The translations under genes were made by a program, and so were the position numbers. Shown here in pieces: positions 24,810-37,125 of a DNA stretch of 64,000 nt. The notes under the pieces are model-generated. The model saw nothing but the letters and a program-made list of their open reading frames with translations, did no database searches and was not told the DNA's origin. The stretch comes from Adiantum capillus-veneris (taxonomy: Eukaryota > Streptophyta > Polypodiopsida > Polypodiales > Pteridaceae), in the NCBI GenBank assembly GCA_014529385.2, contig CM043964.1, forward strand, positions 132,836,420 to 132,900,419, written 5' to 3'. Position 1 is the stretch's first letter. Each line of letters begins with the position of its first letter.

Positions 24810-27205
24810 CTCAGCGACGATGAAGATCTTCCCATGTACTTTAAGTAGCAATGGACTTTTAGGTCTTCCCTCAATTATTTCAGAAGGTGCTTTTCCTGTA
24901 GAAGTATGTACAATATTATTGTACGCATACTCTACAAGAGGTAAGTACTTTTCCCATTGTGAGCGTTGATCTACTTTGGTAACATAAGTGTTTAGTAGAT
25001 CGAGTATCGTAAGATTGGCTATCTCACTTTGGCCATCCGTTTGTGAGTGATAGACCAAAGAGAAATTCAATTTTGTTCCTAGATTTTTCAAGAGACCTTT
25101 CTAGAAACTATTGGTCATTCTAGGATCTCTATCTGACACGATGGATGTTGGCAATCCATGGTGTTTGAAAATCTGTGATATGAAGAGAGTTGCCATTTGG
25201 TGTGTCTTAATAGTCTTTTGACAAGAATAAAGTGTGTTTGCTTGCTAAACCTGTCGACTATTATCCATATTTCTATATTCCCATGGATAGACTTGGATAA
25301 TCCAAATATAAAATCCATGGATATACTCTCCCATGGTGAATTTGGGATGGGCAATTGCTCCAGTTATCCAGGTTGCTTCCCTCTATCATACTTGGTATTT
25401 TGGCATACCACACATTTTGAAACATAACCTTGTATGTCCACTTTCATGGTAGGCCAATAGAAATACGTATCTACTTCTCAGAGAGTAGGTTGAATGCCTC
25501 TATGCCCCGCATAGGGAGGAGCATGGGATTCATACATGACTTTCTCACAACGGGAGTGGGTAACACATAGCCTATTGCCGTGGAAGAGATGACCATCCTG
25601 CAAGGTGAATGGTTCCTCTTTCTTCCCCAAAGCAAGGACTAACATTATGTCTCTATAGTCAGGGTCAGCAGCATACTCATCTATCGTAGAAGATAGATCA
25701 TTGTGAGTAGCTTTAAACACCACATTAACTTTTGGTCGTCGTGAAAGTACAATAGCCACTTGAAAATATGAAAATTAAATTGCAGAAAATTTTCCCACCT
25801 CATTTGTTTGTCGGAAAGCTTGGTTAGCGTCATGAAGTACTTGAGACTTTGGTGGTCAGTTTCTAGAATAAATGGAGTCCCCAATAAATAGTGCTTCCAT
25901 GTGTCTAGGGCATATAGAATAGCTAAAAGCTCTTTCTCATAAATTCCTAATATCCATTCATCCGTATTGAGCATGTGGCTCTCATATGCTGTGGCATGCC
26001 CTTCTTGAAGCAAGAATGCTCCAAGGCAATCACCACAAGCATCACATTGGGATGGCTTTGAGAGATCCATAAGCTTGAGGAGTGGTTGGGAGGTAAGCTT
26101 CTTTTTGAGCATGTCAAAATAATTTTTCTCCTTAGTAGTCCGTGAATACTTAATGTTCTTCTTTGTTAAGTCATGTACTGGTCCTGCTATTTGAGAAAAT
26201 CTAGCTATGAAGCATCTATAGCATGCACACATGCCAAAAATCTTCTTAGCTCATGTAGATTCCTTGGATTAGGCCATGCTTTTATTACCTCTAACTTCGA
26301 TGGATCCATCCGGATACCATCTTGAGAGATAATTTGACATAAGTATTGAATCTCTTGAAGGAAAAATTCGCTTTTCTTTCAGTTGAGAAGAAGCGTGTTC
26401 TCCCTCAATGCTTGAAAAATCACTTGGAGATGTTGCTTGTGTTCCTCCAAGGACTTGGAGTAGATGATGATATCATCAAAGAACACTCCATTGAATTTGC
26501 GGTAGGGTCTAAAGATTTTTTGCATTAGACGATTGCACATGGCTGGTGCATTATTCAAGCCAAAAGGCATGACTAGATATTCAAAAAGGCCAAACGTTGT
26601 ACGAAACACAGTCTTTAGGATATCTTCATCCACTATCCTTATTTGATGATAGCCACTTTTAAGGTCAATCCTACTGAAGTAGGTAGAGCTTTGTAGCTTA
26701 TCAAACAGATCTTCTTCCCAAGGAATGGGAAATCTCTTTTTGATAGTGATATGGTTTAGTGCTCAATAGTCCATACATATACGATATGTACCATCTTTCT
26801 TTTGCACTAAAAAGATTGGAGAACAAAAGGGAGAGGAGCTATGCCTCACCATCCCTTTGTCAACCAATTCTTGTACTTGCCTCATGATCTCCTCTTGTTG
26901 AGCTTGGGAAAGTCGATAAGGAGGCTTGCTAGGCGGTGAGATTCCTGGGAGAAGCTCAATTCGATGGTCATCATCCACTCTTTTTGGAGGTAAGTCCATA
27001 GGGATATCATTGATGAACACATCTTAAAATCCTTTTAGAAAATTAGACAAATCTAACTCTTCTTAATTCTTACCATTTATATTTGATGAAACAATAAAAC
27101 CTGTTAGGGATTCTTTGACAAAAATTATGTACACAGAAACTGAGCTCTTCATTGATTTATAAAAAAACAAGAGGATTTACAAGTGGTATGGTACGACCAG
27201 GTTCC
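24810..27205 (-). pseudogene. Ty3/gypsy element B pol: reverse transcriptase, RNase H and integrase, broken
   Basis: Minus-strand order from the right. The reverse transcriptase N-terminal part (27020-26763) contains PYRLSQAQQEEIMRQVQELV and SPIFLVQKKDGTYRICMDY. The palm (26633-26379) has MPFGLNNAPA and the catalytic FFDDIIIYS. RNase H and its connection domain follow (26232-25681; ETDHQSLKYF). A linker with the integrase zinc region (25759-25478) precedes the integrase core (25354-24810; MDFIFGLSKS, SQTDGQSEIANL). Stops and frameshifts separate these pieces, for example near 26760 and 26235. The gene stops abruptly at 24810, where the LTR of element A begins. The missing downstream part matches fragment D at 59358-60176. 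Confidence 0.92.
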
Positions 27206-28979
27206 CTAACATCTATATACATGTTCTTTCCCCCTGTAAGTGAAGTAGATTCTCCTTTCAAGGAGCTTCATGTTGGTAGCCATGCGGTTAAACCATGGAG
27301 CCCCTAGGATAGCATCCTCATGTTGGAGAGGAGAGAAGAAAAAGTCTTCTTTGTCGACATAGCTTTGGACATGGAGCCTCAACTTCCCAATCAAGGGAGT
27401 AACGAAGGCTCGCTGTCCCTTGAAAGCAGTGTTGGCCATTACGGCATCTCCCATCTTGAAAGCTTGAATGTCCAACTTGGTGGCCAAATCCGTTGATATG
27501 AAGTTGTGAATAGAGCCAGGGTCAAACAAGATGAAGGCATCATGCTCCCTTACCTTTCCCCAAGCATAGGAGAGAGGTGCACCTTTGCAATGAGCATCCT
27601 CTTTCGGAGCTTTCATGGTGGAAGCTCTAGAAGTCTCATTGCGAGTATTTCTCTTGGGGCAAGAATGATAACCATGTCCTTGCTCCCCACACTTAAAACA
27701 TTTATGGTCCTTGCGAAAAGCTTCAAGATCTTCATGAGAGAGTTTGTTTTCACCTTTGTAAACTCCCTTCTCCTTGGACCGATTGTTGTTGTTGTTGTTT
27801 TTGGAATTGCCTTGGGAAGAATTTTGGGCATTGGTTTTCCCGTTTGCATCATTTTTGTCTTTGTTTTCCATGGGCTTGACATACCGTCTAGCCCCTTGTT
27901 GGAAATTGATGCACTAAGCAACCATGGTGTGATGGATTACTTTGATGATAGAATCGGGCCGTTGAGAGTTAACGTATTTGGCCATCTCTTCAGGTAAACC
28001 TGCACAGAATTGTTGCTTTTGCTTGGCGAAGCCTATCTTTTGGAAGACAATAGCCTTGAGATGTAAATCCCAAAACTTGTCTACATATTTGTGGATAGAC
28101 TCATGAGAGAGAAGATTCAAACTACGCCATTCAGTAAGAACTTTGCACTTTGCATCGCTTGCAAGGAATTGCTTCATGATGGAAACTCGTAGAGTTTTCC
28201 ATGTCTTTGGGGCTTCGCCAATGCCATGAAGGCTAGTCACCATTGACGAGAAAATTTCTGGAAGTGCATAGCTACATGGTGTATCTTGGAGGACTCCGTG
28301 AAGCCCTCGTCTCCAAAGGCCACATCAAATTGTTGGATGAAGGCCAATACTTTTTCATGGCACCAAAGGTGCCATCATAGGTGAGAAAAGAGATACTCTT
28401 TTCTCCCTCTTTGAACTTCTTGAGCTTTTGTGACCTTTGCCATGTAGGGTATGATTAACGATGTACTCCCCTCTTGTATTCTCTAGGAGAATAATCATAT
28501 CTTTCATCAGAAGAGGAGGAAGGTGAAGAAGAAGGAGAAGAGGGTGACCTCTTTCTTGGCCTTTCTTCCTTTGTTTCCTCTCTCCCCTTTTTGAGTGACA
28601 AGGAGAAGAACTGTGGGTTGGACGTTTCCTCTCGGGAGGAGTTGGCGATCCGCCGTTTTCATGGGGCCACATCTTCATAAAAACTTAAAGTTTCATTACT
28701 TTCTTGCTCTTTGGATTCCTCCTCTTGTATGGGAGAGAGTCTTCTTTTGGGGGTCTCTTCAAGAGGCCTCCTAAGCTCTCTCTCCTCTTGGAGAGGAAAG
28801 GAGATCCCATAAATGCAAAGTTGTTGAGTAACTTCAGCTTGCAAAGCAGGGTTGCCCATAGCTTACTGCAAGCTAGTGACAAGATAATTGACAAACATGG
28901 GGGCATCATAATTAGCACCTTCATGTGCAAAATCGAAGTTATCGATGTTCATTCTAATCTCATGGTTATTGTCAGCCAT
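27206..28979 (-). pseudogene. Ty3/gypsy element B gag and protease, broken
   Basis: The start codon is at 28979, after the primer-binding site and leader. The N-terminal part (28979-28659) has FDFAHEGAN and LQEERELRRPLEETPKRR, interrupted by a stop at about 28862. A basic, serine-rich stretch follows, then the capsid-like gag domain at 28243-27914 (APKTWKTLRVSIMKQFLAS, FCAGLPEEMAKYV). Next comes a CCHC zinc knuckle, CFKCGEQGHGYHSC (about 27700). The retropepsin follows with a DPGS active-site variant (FDPGSIHNFIS) and APWFNRMATN at its end. Frames shift at least twice. The same gag start is found in elements C (61967) and E (57081). Confidence 0.9.
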
Positions 28980-29377
28980 ATTAACAAAATCTGTGTACAA
29001 AATTAGTGGATGCTTTGGCAATTCAAAACCTTAGTTTCCACTCCTCTTAGCCTTTGAAAATCGGCACTTATCTACACCCACGGCTCGAAGTGGTTAATTA
29101 TAGAGAGTAGTGGAGTGGGTCTAATATTGCAGAATTGTCGAGGGATGGCTCCTTTCGGACTTCTTATGGCTCAATAATGGTAAAGCCGTAGGCGAGTCTA
29201 AAAAGACCCCATTGTTAAGTCAAAATCTCCTGAGGTGTGCACCATATCCTACATAGTGGGGTCAACAAAATCGATAATAGATTCCAATCCCACTTACCCT
29301 AATATAGTTAACAAAATCAACCATTTATAGGCTACTTAAGGACCTCTCTTCTTAAGCAAGAAAAGAAAAAACCAAAT

Positions 29378-29390
29378 GCTCTAATACCAA
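29378..29390 (-). other. Primer-binding site of element B
   Basis: Minus-strand TTGGTATTAGAGC lies directly after the LTR end. It differs by one base from the TGGTATCAGAGC of elements C and E, the usual plant primer-binding site for initiator methionine tRNA. Confidence 0.85.
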
Positions 29391-30939
29391 TGTAATGGAA
29401 ATGGCCCATGAACTTTGAGAGTAGTGGAAATTAGAGATAGCACTTTTTTGGAAATACTTTGTGAGCATAGAGGGTGAACTTAATTGATGGTAAGAACATA
29501 AACATAGCATTAGTTAACTTGGCATAAACAATACTTTTGCAAGAGAGAGAGTTTAGAGAATATGACAACAATTGAGGACCGAATTTACATGTAGGATGCA
29601 TCACAAGCAACAAGGGTAGTCTTGGGACAAGTGTCCCCCTTTCCCCTTTGAGAGACAGGACTTGATAAATACAAAAATAATTAATTAAATCCACTAAATT
29701 ATCATTGGACCCCATGGAAGGCCAACCAATAGGCTTTAGGCACACCATGAGGGCAACATGAGGAGGAGCTTGACAAGTGTGCCTTTTGCTTTCTTTGTAC
29801 CAAGCTTGCCTTGTGCGAGGGTGTGTGTGTTCACTCTCATCCCCCTAGCTTTAGGGCTCACCCCCTCTCTTGTAGTGATGGGATTTGACATTTTGGACAC
29901 CTTACCCCAAAGCACCTTAGTCAGCAAAAATGAAAAAGCACCTCAAGCCTCGATAGTGTTCCCACAAGCACCTCAGGCTCCCTAGTCGGCAAGCACCTCG
30001 AGCATCTTAGTCATCAAGCACGAAGCACCTTAGTCTTCAAGCAGGACAAGCACCTCAAGCATCTAAGTCAGCAAGCACGACAAGCACATCAAGCTTGGGC
30101 CAGGTTCACACCTCAAGCTCAGCCCTAGCTTACCTAAAACCAAAGGACTTTCTAACACTAACCTTTGGAGGTCTTTAAGGAAGCTAATCCTATGGTCTTT
30201 AAGCTCCATTAGCTATCCTTGGTCTTTGAGAGGCCATCTCTCATTTGATAAATACAAAAAAATTTAATTAAATCCACTAAATTATCATTGGACCCCATGG
30301 AAGGCCGACCAATAGGCTTTAGGCACACCACGAGGGCAACATGAGGAGGAGCTTGACTGAGTGTTCCTTTTGCTTTCTATGTACCAATCTTGCCTTGTGT
30401 GAGGGTGTGTGTGTTCTGTTCATCCCCCTAGATTTAGGGCTCACCCCCTCTCTTGTAGGGATGGGATTTGACTTTTTGGACACATTACCCCCAAGCACCT
30501 TAGTCAGCAAGCATGACAAAGCACCTCAGGCTCCCTAGTCGGCGGCAAGCACCTCAAGCATCTTAGCCATCAAGCACGATAAGCACCTCAAGCACCTTAG
30601 TCATCAAGCACGACAAGCACCTCAGCATCTTAGTCAGTAAGCACGACAAGCACGCTTGGGTCGGGTTCCCACCTCAAGCTTAGCCCTAGCTTACCTAAAA
30701 TCAAAGGACTTTTTAACACTAACCTTTGGAGGTCTTTAATAAAGCTAATCCTAAGGTCTTTAAGCTCCATTAGCTATCCTTGCTCTTTGTGGACCCCTTT
30801 ACCATTGGCCCCGTGTTGAGATAGATCTAAAAGCACATGTCTATATTATAATTCTCGTTCCTGTTTATTCTTCCGCATTAAATGATCAATTTAATATGAG
30901 AAAATCATTTGGGTTGGTTAGATATTAGATTTTACGACA
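29391..30939 (-). repeat. 5' LTR of Ty3 element B, with an internal tandem duplication
   Basis: On the minus strand it begins TGTCGTAAAATC at 30939 and ends ATTACA at 29391 (1,549 bp). Its first ~250 bases match the other LTRs of the family. The middle holds two direct copies of about 585 bp (29660-30245 and 30246-30830), each with a run of CAAGCACCTCAAGCATCTTAG-like short repeats. The sequence to the right (30940) is the upstream region of the F-box locus, as at 99. Confidence 0.88.
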
Positions 30940-33275
30940 ACACCTGCAATACTTTTTCTTCTTTTTGGATTAGTTACATCATGTTCGATAAGCTTATATG
31001 TCATGGCAGTTATTTTGGATGATTGCTGGCCTAATGTTCTCGGGAAGAATGATGTTCTTTGGCTAGTGTTTGATTAGGACAATCAGATTTCACCTTACTT
31101 TTGGTTGTCATCTTACTGATGTCGGTCATCCTACTGACAATGGGTTGCTATAATTGGGGAGGCTATATATATATATCTTAGTACTTTTGATAATTGTTAA
31201 AAATAAATTCTCTGTTAAACTTTTGTATCATTCTTTGACTGTTTCAGACTGTAGTGCTTGGACATATGCTTGAAACATAAACCTGGCCTACTATGCTACT
31301 GGTCTTGAGTTGTGCTTGACCTTGGTATGAATTGCTAAGACCTACTAGCATGGTTCATACTCTCAGCTGGTTAGTGGTGTTTATTGGATTTCGTACTGTA
31401 GTCCTAGCTCTCAAATCTGACTGAGTGTATGATTAGTTATTTGGATTCTGGCTCTTGCTGGCTTTTTACTGATTCTGACTCTTGAAACAAGGATTTTTCC
31501 CGACCTAGATTTTGACGGGTTTCTCTCATCTGATAGTTTGTTGCACATCAACATTGGCTCTAGGGAAACTTTTTTGATAATATTTTGATACTATTTGGCT
31601 ACCAATCTACTCATGCAGTCACGTTTCGGATTGATGGATTGACACTAACCTCTCTTTAACTACCCAAATATGGGAGGTAGTTGGGTTATGGTTAAAATTT
31701 TGGCACTCTGACAAAAAAATGTGATTGCTACGTGTGGTTTGCTGGCTCGGATTTGGTTCTAATGATTCAGATATGGTCGACTTAAGTTTCAGCTCATCAG
31801 TTTACAATACTTTGCTTTAGCTTTCCTTAGTTATAACTATTAGACACAGCCTGTCTATTAATTTCCTAAGTTGACTTTAGATATACTCTCTCCATCTTAG
31901 AAGTTTTTGTCCCAATATTTGAATGGCTCAACTTTGGTCCATACATTATGTTGTAGTTACAAATCAGAGCATTGCATACAAGTTTTGGTCCATACATTAT
32001 GTTGTAGGTACAAAACAAAGAATTGCATACAATTTTTGGTTAACTTATGGATGGTTTGACATTTTTTTACAGTAAATGGTTACTAAAAAAAGCAGTTTTT
32101 AAGATCATATGGTAGGATTTCTTTATAGAAAATGCAGGAAAAACTGAAAATTTGTTAAAAACTTTAATATTTAGAATAGTAACTAGTTCAATAATTTTTA
32201 AGTTTGACATGGATAACCACTGATAGGTTCTTCGAAACCTGCCATACGTAGCCAAGTCTAACAAATTTGTTGTCTTGATGTGGATGCAGGTGAGAATTCC
32301 TTCTTGACTTAAAAAGGTTTAGCATGCTATAGTCAGACTCTGAAGACCCTTAATGATTCAATGGGGATGACCTTAACAATCCTATTACTTTCGTATAAAA
32401 TCATTAGAATGGTACCTCATTCTTATTATGCTATGCATTAATGAATCATAAACTGAGTCATTTCTGTACAAATCCTTGTTCAGCTATCTAAAGCCGATTG
32501 TCTTTTGAACCTTTTGTTCTTTTGTGTATACGTATCTAGTTTAATACAACAACAACAACAACAACAAAACACGCACACATGCACACACATGTACACGCAC
32601 GCACACGTGTACACACACACACACACACACACACATGAGCTTCCGCCTCGCTCCCCTTCATGCCTTGTGACGGTCGCCAACCTCTGCGTCTGCCAATGCC
32701 CTTAAGTAATGGCAGCTGGCTTTCTTACATGTTTATGCTTTAAATCCTTAGGAGGCCGTTCACAAGCCATGACCCCATAGCTCGCGGTGTAGCATGTACA
32801 TGTCCTTAGCGATAGGATACGTCGCGATACCCTTCACTGTCTCACACGAGCATTGGCACGAGGGCATCAATGGCCCACGTCTATTTCAGGGATCGAGTGC
32901 GATCTATCGTGTGATTTGCGTTTTGCAAATTTGGAAAAATAGGTAATTCGGGTACGCAAAATATGTAAATTTGAGTCCCCCCCCGCCCCCACAACACGCC
33001 TCTTCTCCCCTGGAGTCGGACTCGTGATGTCACCTTTGCAAGCCTATCATATTAACCACCTCTTGTTGAAAGCATTGAGAGACGTGTTTGTTTGATGATG
33101 AAGCTCCCGCATTGTAAATTTGTGCAGATTGGTAAGTTCAGACGGCATCGCAAGATCAATGGCCCACGATGCCCCTGCTCCCTTAAAAAAAAGGGGCCAT
33201 TGATCCCCTCTTGCCCATGCCCGTGTGTGAGAGACGCACAAGTGGCGTGCGCCAAAGAGAGCAACATTTCCGGAG
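30940..33275 (+). repeat. Upstream region of the F-box gene, copy 2 (continuous with the gene)
   Basis: Homologous over its whole length to 99-2445, and from 32319 also to 10131-10902. It holds an AC-rich microsatellite (32570-32634), a C-rich tract near 32979-32993 and no convincing gene. Because it runs unbroken into the F-box leader, it is the likely promoter and 5' flanking region of that gene. A possible splice donor (CAGGTGAGAATT) at about 32287 suggests part may be transcribed. Confidence 0.85.
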
Positions 33276-33482
33276 CCACCAAAAACTTGGCAAAAGGAAA
33301 ACACGAAAACTAAAGACGAGCCGGGCCATAGTGCTCAGGCCCCCAAAAAAGACGGGCACGCAGGAACGCAGTGTGTATCCAGACTAAAAAGCATCCGAAA
33401 TCACTTGAAAAGCCGCTCTCGTCTTCTGTGCTTGTTGCTCTTCGCTCTCTCGCTCTCTCTCTCTCCCCAATCACAAGAAGAA

Positions 33483-34883
33483 ATGCGTGCGCTTTGCTTT
33501 GCTCCTGATGTGTTTGGTTGGAAAGAAGATGAGGCGTTGCCCAGGTTCTTTGAAGCAATTCCAAATGACCTCGTAGCGAAGGAAGTCCTGCCGCTTCTGG
33601 AGCTCCCCGACCTCAGGCGCTTGCCCCTGCTCTCCAAATCATGGTCCGCCCTCCTGTCAAAAGATTCTGTCTGGTCCTTCATTGCGTGCCAGAAATGGTT
33701 CTTGAGAAAGTCTTGGCTTGTCATGCTCTGCCGGACTGGCCCCACCACAGAGATGGAGTTTGTGGCTTGCCCGCTGCCATCATCAGGGTCATCCTCGTCA
33801 TCTTCATGGCAAGAAGGAGATCTCGACTGCTGGGTGTCACTTACTCCGGCCATCCAGAACTCGATCAAGCGGGGACTTTACTCTTTCTCTCATCTTCTGC
33901 CCCCGGTTGAACGATACTCATGCCCCACGGGGAAAATAAAAGGTTGTAGATTGTATCCTGTTGATGATAGGTGCTTGGTTGCTGCCTCCAAAGGCTTCAT
34001 GTGCATTATCTGGCATTGCGATCCGTGCCGACGCCCTTTACGGCAATATCGTCCTAGTGCCAGGTTAGACGCACTAAACACTGCATCTATGACTCCGATG
34101 CTTCTAAACATCTTCACCGGCAGGGCCTATCTTATGGACTGGCCACATGCGTACTTCACAGTCATACCTCGTGATGGCAGTGGCGGACCCAGGAATGTGT
34201 TCATGTCAATGCAGCACCATTATCTTGGAAGTGAAGATTTCAACCTTATTCTCCATGACGATCTTCTCAACTATGTGGAGGTGTACAACTCACATACCGA
34301 CTCTTGGAGGACCTTGGTGAACAGGAGGCCACGCACTGCTGATGATTATCCACATTTGAAGTTTACCAGCAGCAGGGTCCATCTGGGGGATGTTTTTGCT
34401 ATCTGTCATAATGCTCTATATGCTTACTCGGCACTCTTTGATGAGTGGAGCAAGGTCGATGTGCTGTACCCTGTTGATGCTCGTCAGCGATACAGCCGCG
34501 CTTTCAAGTATGCCGACCGAGTTTTCCTTGCAGCGTTGCTGATGCCATGTACTCTGGATGAGGAATTTGGTGATGACAAGTTTCATGGGTTTGGAATTTG
34601 GGAGCTGAAACCCATGCCTAGGGACGCGAATACCTACTTGTGGGAGCAAGTAGCAACATATTCTGAATATGACAACGAGTATCGCGAGTTCTTTCGCTCT
34701 TTTTCCTTGTTTGAGATAAAAGTCGTGGATTTCAAAGGTTTTGTATGCATGACAAGTTCATCAATATGTGGGAAAGAAGTTAGGAAATTCCCTCCCCTTG
34801 TGTACGGCATTGAATCTAAGTCCTGGTTTTTGTTGCCCGAGTGCAAAGGCGTCATGGACTATCGATGTGTCTTTGGATTGTAA
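33483..34883 (+). CDS. F-box protein (probable SCF ubiquitin-ligase substrate receptor)
   Basis: This is a single-exon frame of 466 codons if it starts at 33483. An upstream in-frame ATG at 33405 would add 26 residues made largely by a CT-rich leader. I prefer 33483 because the truncated copy at 10041 keeps the same start and the leader is a microsatellite there. Residues ~26-66 are an F-box (IPNDLVAKEVLPLLELPDL, LLSKSWSALLSKDSVW), which in this family binds SKP1 within an SCF complex. The rest looks like an F-box-associated/kelch-like domain of the FBX6 type: VEVYNSHTDSWRTL, an ALYAYSALFDEWSKV block, GIWELKP and a C-terminal SKSWFLLPECKGV. No membrane segment or signal is seen. The substrate is unknown. 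It is the only intact cellular gene in the window, surrounded by transposons. A truncated relative lies 23 kb upstream. Confidence 0.88.
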   Translation: MRALCFAPDVFGWKEDEALPRFFEAIPNDLVAKEVLPLLELPDLRRLPLLSKSWSALLSKDSVWSFIACQKWFLRKSWLVMLCRTGPTTEMEFVACPLPSSGSSSSSSWQEGDLDCWVSLTPAIQNSIKRGLYSFSHLLPPVERYSCPTGKIKGCRLYPVDDRCLVAASKGFMCIIWHCDPCRRPLRQYRPSARLDALNTASMTPMLLNIFTGRAYLMDWPHAYFTVIPRDGSGGPRNVFMSMQHHYLGSEDFNLILHDDLLNYVEVYNSHTDSWRTLVNRRPRTADDYPHLKFTSSRVHLGDVFAICHNALYAYSALFDEWSKVDVLYPVDARQRYSRAFKYADRVFLAALLMPCTLDEEFGDDKFHGFGIWELKPMPRDANTYLWEQVATYSEYDNEYREFFRSFSLFEIKVVDFKGFVCMTSSSICGKEVRKFPPLVYGIESKSWFLLPECKGVMDYRCVFGL

Positions 34884-37080
34884 CCAAAGACAAACCGTAT
34901 TGAAGGAGGGTTGTCTCCCTCGTACCTTATTTGTCAAAAAGGTATTTTTAATTAGCAATGCCCTTGCTGGTACAGAAGTTCACACAAGTGGACTTTCCTT
35001 TTGGAGGTGGCAGTATCGTAGTAGGGGTATTAAGACATCAACTCTTTTGTCCTTGTTCTTTAGTGATTTGCTCAAAGCCTGTTACACCATGTGTTGGAGT
35101 TTAGTATTGTAATCGGCTTTCTTAGTGCTGATTTTAAAAATTGCTTGTTTAAATTTTTAAGGAGTTTTTTTTTCCATTTTTTCAAATAGGGCATAGCCTG
35201 CAAGTTTACACTGGATTTACCATGGTGTTGAAAAAGGTAGGGTATTTATCTTGGTTCCTCATTTCTTGTTTTGGATGGGAGTGTGCAGTTGGATGTCAGG
35301 GATGAAAAACTCTCGAGTGAGGAGCCATGAGCAGGAGAAGGGCACTACCTTGCATAGGTGACGGCCACGTAGAGCAACCTTGTGCAAAAGCCTCACTGGT
35401 CGTTTTTCTAAGTGAGTCTCTCTTGTTCCTTTCTTACTCTCTTCTATTTCAGTTGTTAAGAATGTTAAGTCAGAAATAAACACTTCTGCCATATGGTTAG
35501 ATTTGGAGTTACTCCAGACCCGAGCTTCGCTTTGTTGCAAGTAACAACTGAGGAGCTTTAGACTGAAATAAACAAAAACATTCACTGCCACAGGGCTGGA
35601 TTTAGGCTTACATAAATCTTTTAAAAGCAAACAATGCTTCTTTTGCAAAACTGGAAAACAGGAGTTGAATTTGACCAACATAAATCACATGTCGATACGA
35701 GACTAAGTAAGACTCATGGTTGCATGGAATCAAACTAGAGGGTTGTCACAACCATTTAAATCTGCAATCCCACCTCATACGAGGCTTGAACCTGATCGCT
35801 CTCGATGATAAACAACTCACTTGGACAGCGGTGTTTTCAACAACCTAAGGATTCTATGCGTGCTTTTAAGGGAGGGGAATTTGCAGCAATTGACGGAAGT
35901 CGATTCGCACAACCGTAGAGCTCAGAAACTCACCTTGAAGCTCGTGGGTGAATGCTCGCATGCGGTCTTACGTTGCTTGCAACGTTGGCATTGGCAAGGA
36001 GAAGAGCTCGAGGCTAACGTGATGATGTTGTCGATTCTCTAGTGCGGCACCGTGCAGATTGTAGCATGAAGATGAAGGTGGAGGGAAGAAGAGCTCACAT
36101 AGAAACTGATAGTCGACTCAGTTCTTGGACATCGTTTTGATTAAACTTAAAAAAACCTTTCAAATATTGGCCTTTATACTCGGCCAAGGTCTCAAATGTA
36201 CATGGCCACTGTAACCAAGAGGTGTATTTTTCCTGTTGCCTTCTTTCAATATCTACGACATGTTTTTATGTATTTTATTTTTACTTGTTTTCCTCGAAAC
36301 CCTTGAAAAGGTGCAAGTGGGCATTGCATGGCCAATGTGGTTCCTCACATTGGGAATGTCACAAACGGAAGCTGTCACAAGACAGACACGACATGCCAAT
36401 AGAAAAGAACAGACTCAACAAGTTTTTAGCACTTCAATAACAACTGAAACTGAAACAGAGAGAGACGACACGCGACACGGAGTGGCGGAATTCCACCCCA
36501 CAGAGTATTGGCCCCAAACCTTGGCAACCCTTTCGGTATTTCTTTATATTACATCAACACATTACAAGCCGGTACTCCACGCTCTGCATCTTGTCTCAAA
36601 AGAGTGCTAGAGAATGAGCCCTAGCCTCTTATTTGAAGGCCCTAGGCCCAAAAGCAGTTTACATGAAAAGTATTCAAACTCAAAAGCTACTGGCCCAAAA
36701 GCTGGCACTGAAAAATCAGCCATCATAAATCACGGAAATCCGTACAGGTTGCCACGTCAGCACAATCAGGTCGAAACACGGAAGTCCGTACAGTTTTTCC
36801 ACGTCAGCAGTCAACAAAGAATCCGAAATTCCATACAGTTGCCACATAATCAGTCTAGGGAGATTACGGAGATCTTACAGTGCCATGTTATGAACTTCTC
36901 TACGGGTGTGTGTGTGGCCTTGCTTTGTTTTAATGCCTTTATGTCACTTGGCCCCCATCAAATGGGGTGGGTCCCATAAGTTGGTGGGAACTTCAACTCC
37001 TTCTGCTTCTTAGGGTTTATGCCCCTCAGTCGGGATCTGCATAGTGGCTCCGTTCTTCAATGGCTTGACAAGTCAGCAAT
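34884..37080. other. 3' flank of the F-box gene and unassigned, probably LTR-derived DNA
   Basis: The first ~250 bases after the stop are likely 3' untranslated region, though no strong poly(A) signal was seen. Beyond that, only short unrelated frames occur. The part adjacent to 37088 should belong to an LTR on the minus strand (see the next entry), with a possible TATA sequence near 36545-36552, but I could not find its other end. Confidence 0.45.
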
Positions 37081-37125
37081 TTGTGACATTGCCCCCTTCT
37101 TGAAAGAAAGTAATCGTCCACGATT
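37081..37125 (-). mobile_element. 3' end of a Ty3/gypsy element: polypurine tract and LTR start
   Basis: The minus strand reads GTGGACGATTACTTTC, then AAGAAGGGGGCAA, then TGTCACAAATTGC. This parallels the end of element A (GAGGACGACTATGATTTC, purines, TGTCATAAAATC). An LTR therefore starts at 37088 and runs left. No recognisable pol sequence remains to the right. Confidence 0.55.

Noticed and set aside
33405-33482. N-terminal extension of the F-box protein resembling a signal peptide
   Set aside because: The leucine/serine-rich stretch is produced by the CT-rich leader. The truncated copy suggests the start at 33483.
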